From Leptospirillum sp. (GTDB lineage Bacteria > Nitrospirota > Leptospirillia > Leptospirillales > Leptospirillaceae), in contig DAIEST010000057.1 of assembly GCA_027346125.1 (NCBI GenBank), forward strand, positions 1 to 9,095: a stretch of DNA of 9,095 nt. The letters are read 5' to 3'. Below, in pieces: positions 6,560 to 9,095 of the stretch (within the stretch, counting starts at the first letter, position 1; the number at the start of each line of letters is the position of its first letter). A model generated the notes under the pieces. It saw only the letters and a program-made list of their open reading frames with translations. It had not been told where the DNA came from and did not search any database. A program made the position numbers and the translations under genes.

Positions 6560-7587
6560 GCTTGCGAACCAATGGCTTCATTCCAGTCCCAGAGGAGTTC
6601 TTCGACTGCAAGGCCCCGATTGATGTTATGCACTTGTAGTGTTCTCAATTGCTGGACTCTATCATGAAAGAACGCTCTCTTCAAATGGGGAAGGCGTCCG
6701 GCGAGTCCCGACTGGAGGGATTCCCGCTCGAAAACGGGATCCCCCTGGACTGATGCATCCTGCCGGTACAGATTGAGGAGGAGGGCTTCGATCGTGTCCA
6801 GGAAAAGCGTGAAGCCCTCTTCGTCGGACAGGAGAGCGACGGAGTCCGGATCGAAAGGGGATTTGTCCCGGAATGTGACGAGCAGGCCGATGATTTGCCG
6901 CAGGAGGTTCCGGGTCGAAGGGGCCGCGAGGAGATTCCGGAGTTGTCCGGGCGCTCCCCGGGAGAGAAAGAGAATGGCCTCCCGCTCCACCGGAGGAAGT
7001 CCGGGGGAAAGCCTGTCCAGGATCTGCTCCATTTCCGTGCGGGGAAGGGGAGGGAAGGCGATGGAGAGTGCCCGGGAACGAACGGTCGGCAGAAGAGCAT
7101 CCGGGAGATGGGTGATCAGTATGATGACGGTCTTGTCCGGGGGGTCTTCAAGTGTTTTGAGAAGGCTGTTCGCTGCCGGAACGGTCAGTTTGTGGGCGTT
7201 GTTGACGACTCCGACCCTGCGGGGACTGTAAAGCGGGGCGTTGGTGAGATCCGCAATGAATTGCCGTGTCTGTTCGATCAGGATATGTCCTTCCTTGTCG
7301 GCACTGTCTTCGTTCCGGACAGGCAACAGGAGAAGATCCGGATGCTCTGCCGGACAGTCCGGAGTCAAGAGTCTGCACGAATCGCAAGGTCGGTCCGGAG
7401 GATGTCCGGGGTCTGCGCACAAGAGGGATTTGCTCCATTCCAGGGCGATCTGTCTCTTTCCGGTTCCTTCCGGTCCCCAGAAGAGGTAGGTGCTGGGAAG
7501 GGACGGTTGCCGGGAGATCAGGTTGAGACGGGCTCTCAGGTCGTGATATCCCGGGAAAGATCCGGACGGCTCGCTATGCCGTTCCAT
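6556..7587 (-). CDS. holB: DNA polymerase III delta prime subunit (clamp loader)
   Basis: This 343-residue AAA+ clamp-loader subunit works with DnaX and HolA to load the beta sliding clamp. Features in order: P-loop-like GPEGTGKR (38-45); a zinc-module region with C57, C68, C71 and C78 ahead of EHPDL; the degenerate Walker B segment VGVVNNAHKL; the highly conserved AANSLLKTLEDPP; and TVRSRALS, which keeps the arginine of the SRC motif while replacing its cysteine by alanine. The absence of acidic residues in Walker B fits delta prime rather than the ATP-hydrolysing DnaX. The C-terminal collar domain is more divergent. The start is preceded by a GGGGGG-containing Shine-Dalgarno and overlaps the end of tmk by 14 nt; its stop overlaps ricT. 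The codons near 6600-6680 are clearly more AT-rich than the rest, coinciding with a promoter-like site. Confidence 0.93.
   Translation of the reverse strand: MERHSEPSGSFPGYHDLRARLNLISRQPSLPSTYLFWGPEGTGKRQIALEWSKSLLCADPGHPPDRPCDSCRLLTPDCPAEHPDLLLLPVRNEDSADKEGHILIEQTRQFIADLTNAPLYSPRRVGVVNNAHKLTVPAANSLLKTLEDPPDKTVIILITHLPDALLPTVRSRALSIAFPPLPRTEMEQILDRLSPGLPPVEREAILFLSRGAPGQLRNLLAAPSTRNLLRQIIGLLVTFRDKSPFDPDSVALLSDEEGFTLFLDTIEALLLNLYRQDASVQGDPVFERESLQSGLAGRLPHLKRAFFHDRVQQLRTLQVHNINRGLAVEELLWDWNEAIGSQA
6656..6684 (-). promoter_or_regulatory. Candidate sigma70-type promoter inside holB, upstream of ricT
   Basis: On the minus strand TTGAAG (6679-6684) is followed after exactly 17 nt by TAGAGT (6656-6661). 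A TGA directly before the hexamer gives an extended -10 (TGnTAGAGT). It lies in an AT-richer patch of the holB 3' region and would start a transcript about 90 nt upstream of the ricT ATG, allowing ricT-metG-tatD expression apart from tmk-holB. Each hexamer matches consensus at four of six positions, so chance remains possible. Confidence 0.35.
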
Positions 7588-8257
7588 CTGACCCCCCTGT
7601 TGGCTGTTTGATCTTCAGAAGCCGCTGGATTTCAGCCGCAATCATCTGTGTGATGGACTCTTCCGGAAGGACGGCATCGATGATCATAATCCGTTCCGGA
7701 TCCTTGCCGGCAAGTTCCATGTACCCGTTTCTCACCCGTTCGAAGAAGGCTTCGCCGCGCTGCTCGATCCGGGTCTGCGCTCCGGAGCGCTGCCGGATCC
7801 GGCGGAATGCGATTTCCGGAGAAAGATCCAGGAGGAATGTCCGTCTCGGACGGATGGGGCCCAGGATCATCCGGTTCAGTGTTTCAAGCAACGGAACGGG
7901 ATGTCCCAGCCCATAGCCCTGGTAGGCGATCGTTGCATCGATGAACCGGTCGACCAGCAGGGTCTGTCCGGATGCCAGTCCCGGCCGGATGACCTCCTCT
8001 AAATGCTGGGCGCGGTCGGTCAGGAAGAGAAAGAGTTCCGAAAGAGGGGACAGGGGCGGTGTTTCGGCAAGGAGAAGATTTCGGACAACCTCGCCCAGGG
8101 GAGTGCCCCCCGGTTCACGGGAGAGCGTGACCGGATGACCGTTCCGGATGAAAAGATCCCGAATCCTCCGGGCCTGTGTGGATTTCCCGGAACCGTCGAT
8201 TCCTTCGAACGTGAAAAGGGAGCCGGAAAGGGAGTCTTGATCCGTTTGGGGGTTCAC
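7574..8257 (-). CDS. tmk: Thymidylate kinase
   Basis: Tmk phosphorylates dTMP to dTDP with ATP in the dTTP pathway. The 227-residue protein shows the P-loop FEGIDGSGKST (17-27), the dTMP-binding loop SREPGGTPLGE, the FLFLTDRAQH helix, the DR motif in LLVDRFIDATIAYQGYG, and a LID region with several arginines (RIRQRSGAQTRIEQRG). This is the normal family length with all key residues present. The start is GTG at 8257, with AGCAGG at a suitable distance; no ATG lies before the P-loop in frame. The N-terminal 12 residues ahead of the core are somewhat longer than in E. coli Tmk. The gene overlaps holB by 14 nt and heads the operon. No convincing promoter is visible in the 61 nt between its start and the upstream hairpin, so some read-through from upstream may supply it. 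Confidence 0.96.
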   Translation of the reverse strand: MNPQTDQDSLSGSLFTFEGIDGSGKSTQARRIRDLFIRNGHPVTLSREPGGTPLGEVVRNLLLAETPPLSPLSELFLFLTDRAQHLEEVIRPGLASGQTLLVDRFIDATIAYQGYGLGHPVPLLETLNRMILGPIRPRRTFLLDLSPEIAFRRIRQRSGAQTRIEQRGEAFFERVRNGYMELAGKDPERIMIIDAVLPEESITQMIAAEIQRLLKIKQPTGGSDGTA

Positions 8258-8318
8258 CGAAACCTGCTTCTTGTTGGGGAGTAATCTGCCGTACCCGTGG
8301 CGATGAAGGCAGGATTAA

Positions 8319-8353
8319 GGAGGCCCGGCCGGATTTGTGCCGGAGGGGCCTCC
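8319..8353 (-). terminator. Terminator-like hairpin downstream of the small membrane-peptide gene
   Basis: Arms GGAGGCCC (8319-8326) and GGGCCTCC (8346-8353) pair perfectly over 8 bp. Inside them, after a 2x2 internal loop, two CCGG segments pair around a 7-nt loop. Read on the minus strand the stem is followed by TTAATCCTGCCTT, a weak U-rich tail. No such tail exists on the plus-strand side. The position, about 70 nt after the 29-codon gene and before tmk, fits a partial terminator that could also let some transcription pass into tmk. The weak tail keeps confidence moderate. Confidence 0.5.
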
Positions 8354-8421
8354 GGTAGTACGGAAGAAGAATGAGAGCACGAAAGAGGAACGCTAAAATG
8401 GGCCAGACTGAACCCGAATGC

Positions 8422-8511
8422 CTAGTGCTCTTTGATCTTGTTCGCGATGATCAGTGTGCTGCTCACCACGACGCCCAGAATAAGAGAAACAACCCAATGC
8501 AGATCGCCCAT
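8422..8511 (-). CDS. 29-residue single-pass membrane peptide, unrecognised
   Basis: From an ATG at 8511 this short gene encodes 29 residues. A short N-terminus (MGDLHW, with one Asp) leads into a hydrophobic stretch VVSLILGVVVSSTLIIA (7-23), enough for one transmembrane helix, and it ends with the charged tail NKIKEH. The positive tail after the helix predicts N-out/C-in or a tail held at the cytoplasmic face. The start has the strongest Shine-Dalgarno for its context (GAGAGGTG, 5 nt before ATG), and upstream lie an extended -10 promoter and a structured leader. Size and shape recall small accessory subunits of respiratory or transport complexes (KdpF, CydX, CcoS type), but none of their signatures is present, so no function is assigned. 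A longer reading in the same frame beginning at 8631 would start upstream of the -10 and is rejected. Confidence 0.6.
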   Translation of the reverse strand: MGDLHWVVSLILGVVVSSTLIIANKIKEH

Positions 8512-8519
8512 GTGGCACC
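8512..8519 (-). promoter_or_regulatory. Shine-Dalgarno of the 29-residue peptide
   Basis: The minus strand reads GAGAGGTGCCACATG. GAGGTG complements the 16S anti-Shine-Dalgarno and stands 5 nt from the ATG. It is the main reason to accept so short an ORF. Confidence 0.65.
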
Positions 8520-8546
8520 TCTCGGTTGATAGATGGTTCCGGTTTT

Positions 8547-8587
8547 TGACCGGAGCAGACGCCGGCGCCGGGAATCGGATCCGGTCA
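8547..8587 (-). repeat. Inverted repeat in the leader of the small membrane-peptide gene
   Basis: TGACCGGA (8547-8554) and TCCGGTCA (8580-8587) are perfect 8-bp inverted copies separated by 25 nt. The 25 nt include the palindrome CCGGCGCCGG (8562-8571). On the minus strand the inner arm is followed by AAAAACCGG, so CCGGT can alternatively pair with ACCGG across a 5-nt loop. The two folds share bases and exclude each other. A regulatory leader is inference, since CCGGA words are common throughout the window. Confidence 0.4.
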
Positions 8588-8603
8588 GACGCACCGACGG
8601 TAT

Positions 8604-8631
8604 ATTCTAGCAAGCCTGACAAAGAAAGCAA
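8604..8631 (-). promoter_or_regulatory. Extended -10 promoter for the small membrane-peptide gene
   Basis: On the minus strand the -10 reads TAGAAT (8604-8609), five of six to consensus. It is preceded by TGC, giving an extended -10 TGCTAGAAT. A weaker -35, TTGCTT (8626-8631), stands 16 nt upstream. Transcription would start near 8597, leaving a leader of about 85 nt before the ATG at 8511. Confidence 0.55.
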
Positions 8632-8639
8632 GTCCGTGT

Positions 8640-8949
8640 ATTGGTCCGGTACCTTGTGTCTTCCGGAGGAGTGCGGACGGCGTCATTGGGGCCATTTGCG
8701 CTTGAATCGTTCGTTTGGGGTAGCTCCGGTAACGGGTGAATCCATTTTTGTCAGCAGGGTGTCGCAACTCCTCTCTGGAATCCGGGGCCATTACCGGAGG
8801 GAAAGTCGTGAGGTCCCGGTGGACTCTGTCCCGAACCCGTTCGTATGGTCTCCACACGGCCCACAAGGCCAGGCGTCGCCGACGGCTGCAGTGGAAGGGG
8901 GCAGAAGTCAAGGCTGCTCCGGTTTTCCTGCGGGAGTGTTCCTGGCTCT
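8640..8949. other. Stretch without a supported gene
   Basis: About 310 bases between two apparently divergent promoter-like sites. Open frames exist on both strands, but their translations are rich in Arg, Ser, Pro and Gly and show no recognisable domain. No tRNA, RNase P, SRP or tmRNA signature was recognised. The only structured element seen is a 9-bp inverted repeat, CTCCGGTAA (8724-8732) and TTACCGGAG (8791-8799), enclosing 58 nt. The best small ORF is a GTG-started 51-codon frame at 8808-8963, with GGAGG 9 nt upstream, encoding a very basic peptide; it is not strong enough to call. Confidence 0.5.
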
Positions 8950-8958
8950 TGATAAAAT
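8950..8958 (+). promoter_or_regulatory. Extended -10-like site facing the right edge
   Basis: TGATAAAAT combines TGn with TAAAAT, five of six to the -10 consensus, in a locally AT-rich stretch. No good -35 stands 16-18 nt upstream, as expected when an extended -10 compensates. It points toward the possible plus-strand start at 9051. Confidence 0.35.
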
Positions 8959-9050
8959 CTTGATGTCCTTGTTTCCTGTTCTCCCCGACACTCTGATGGA
9001 AATTTTATCTTTGTCTGCTTGAAACCGTGGCGGGAGGATCGAAAAAGACG

Positions 9051-9095
9051 ATGGGGTCGGAGAAGGGAAAGGACGGATTGCCGGCAAATCTCTGG
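9051..9095 (+). CDS. Possible start of a plus-strand gene, cut by the window edge
   Basis: An ATG at 9051 opens 15 codons without a stop to the last base, reading MGSEKGKDGLPANLW. G/C at third positions is about 73%, in line with the coding genes. GGAGG lies 13 nt upstream, longer than ideal; an in-frame GTG at 9027 has no ribosome binding site. The extended -10 at 8950-8958 faces it. Hydrophilic residues followed by a NLW element are seen near the start of some type I methyltransferase (HsdM) subunits, but 15 residues cannot decide this. On the opposite strand a frame ending at 9005 is also open to the edge and is the main rival. Confidence 0.3.
   Translation, partial: MGSEKGKDGLPANLW

Noticed and set aside
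8258..8318. Promoter directly upstream of tmk
   Set aside because: Only weak hexamer pairs with poor spacing are visible; not better than background.
8795..8830. RNase P RNA-like GGAAAGTC element
   Set aside because: A short resemblance (GAGGGAAAGTCGTG) only; the other conserved RNase P RNA blocks are absent.
8585..8911. Minus-strand frame of 108 codons
   Set aside because: It begins with TTG (a GGAG precedes it), but the peptide is disordered-looking and Arg/Pro-rich, third-position G/C falls in its second half, and it ends inside the promoter of the small peptide.
8432..9022. Plus-strand frame of 196 codons across the right intergenic region
   Set aside because: It runs antisense through the small peptide, its leader and its promoter, with no ribosome binding site and no recognisable domain.
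8757..9095. Minus-strand frame open from the right edge for about 112 codons
   Set aside because: Ser/Pro/Gly/Arg-rich translation without protein-like hydrophobic pattern; likely a chance open frame.

Overview
The window is a gene-dense stretch of a bacterial chromosome with GC-rich coding (roughly 70-80% G/C at third positions in the sampled genes). Every confidently called gene lies on the minus strand, so transcription runs from right to left. There is no mobile element, CRISPR array, rRNA or tRNA. The gene set, the fondness for CCGGA/TCCGG words and the protein style resemble Leptospirillum-like Nitrospirota. That assignment is an impression from memory and was not tested by any search.

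Layout in transcription order (right to left). The right edge (9051-9095) holds what may be the first codons of a plus-strand gene, preceded by an extended -10 promoter-like site. From about 8640 to 8950 no gene can be supported. At 8422-8631 there is a compact unit: an extended -10 promoter, a leader of about 85 nt with inverted repeats, a strong ribosome binding site, a 29-residue single-pass membrane peptide and, further down, a terminator-like hairpin. The core follows: tmk (thymidylate kinase), holB (DNA polymerase III delta prime), ricT (PSP1-domain protein), metG (methionyl-tRNA synthetase) and tatD (metal-dependent DNase). These are separated by overlaps or at most 34 nt, which implies one operon. 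A GNAT acetyltransferase overlaps the tatD stop. After short gaps come a YacP/Rae1-like NYN-domain nuclease and an amino acid permease of the APC superfamily. At the left edge is the N-terminal part of a lipoprotein that appears to begin a beta-propeller.

The core joins nucleotide supply (Tmk), the replication clamp loader (HolB), an RNA-maturation cofactor (RicT), translation (MetG) and DNA turnover (TatD). Related orders (tmk, holB, yaaT/ricT, metS, yabD/tatD) are known from Firmicutes, so this is a conserved housekeeping neighbourhood with a more variable tail of GNAT, NYN, permease and lipoprotein genes. I found no defence system or other clearly novel multi-gene system. The points most worth a second look are the autonomous 29-aa membrane peptide, the altered zinc knuckle of MetG, a promoter-like element inside holB and the undefined right-hand intergenic region.
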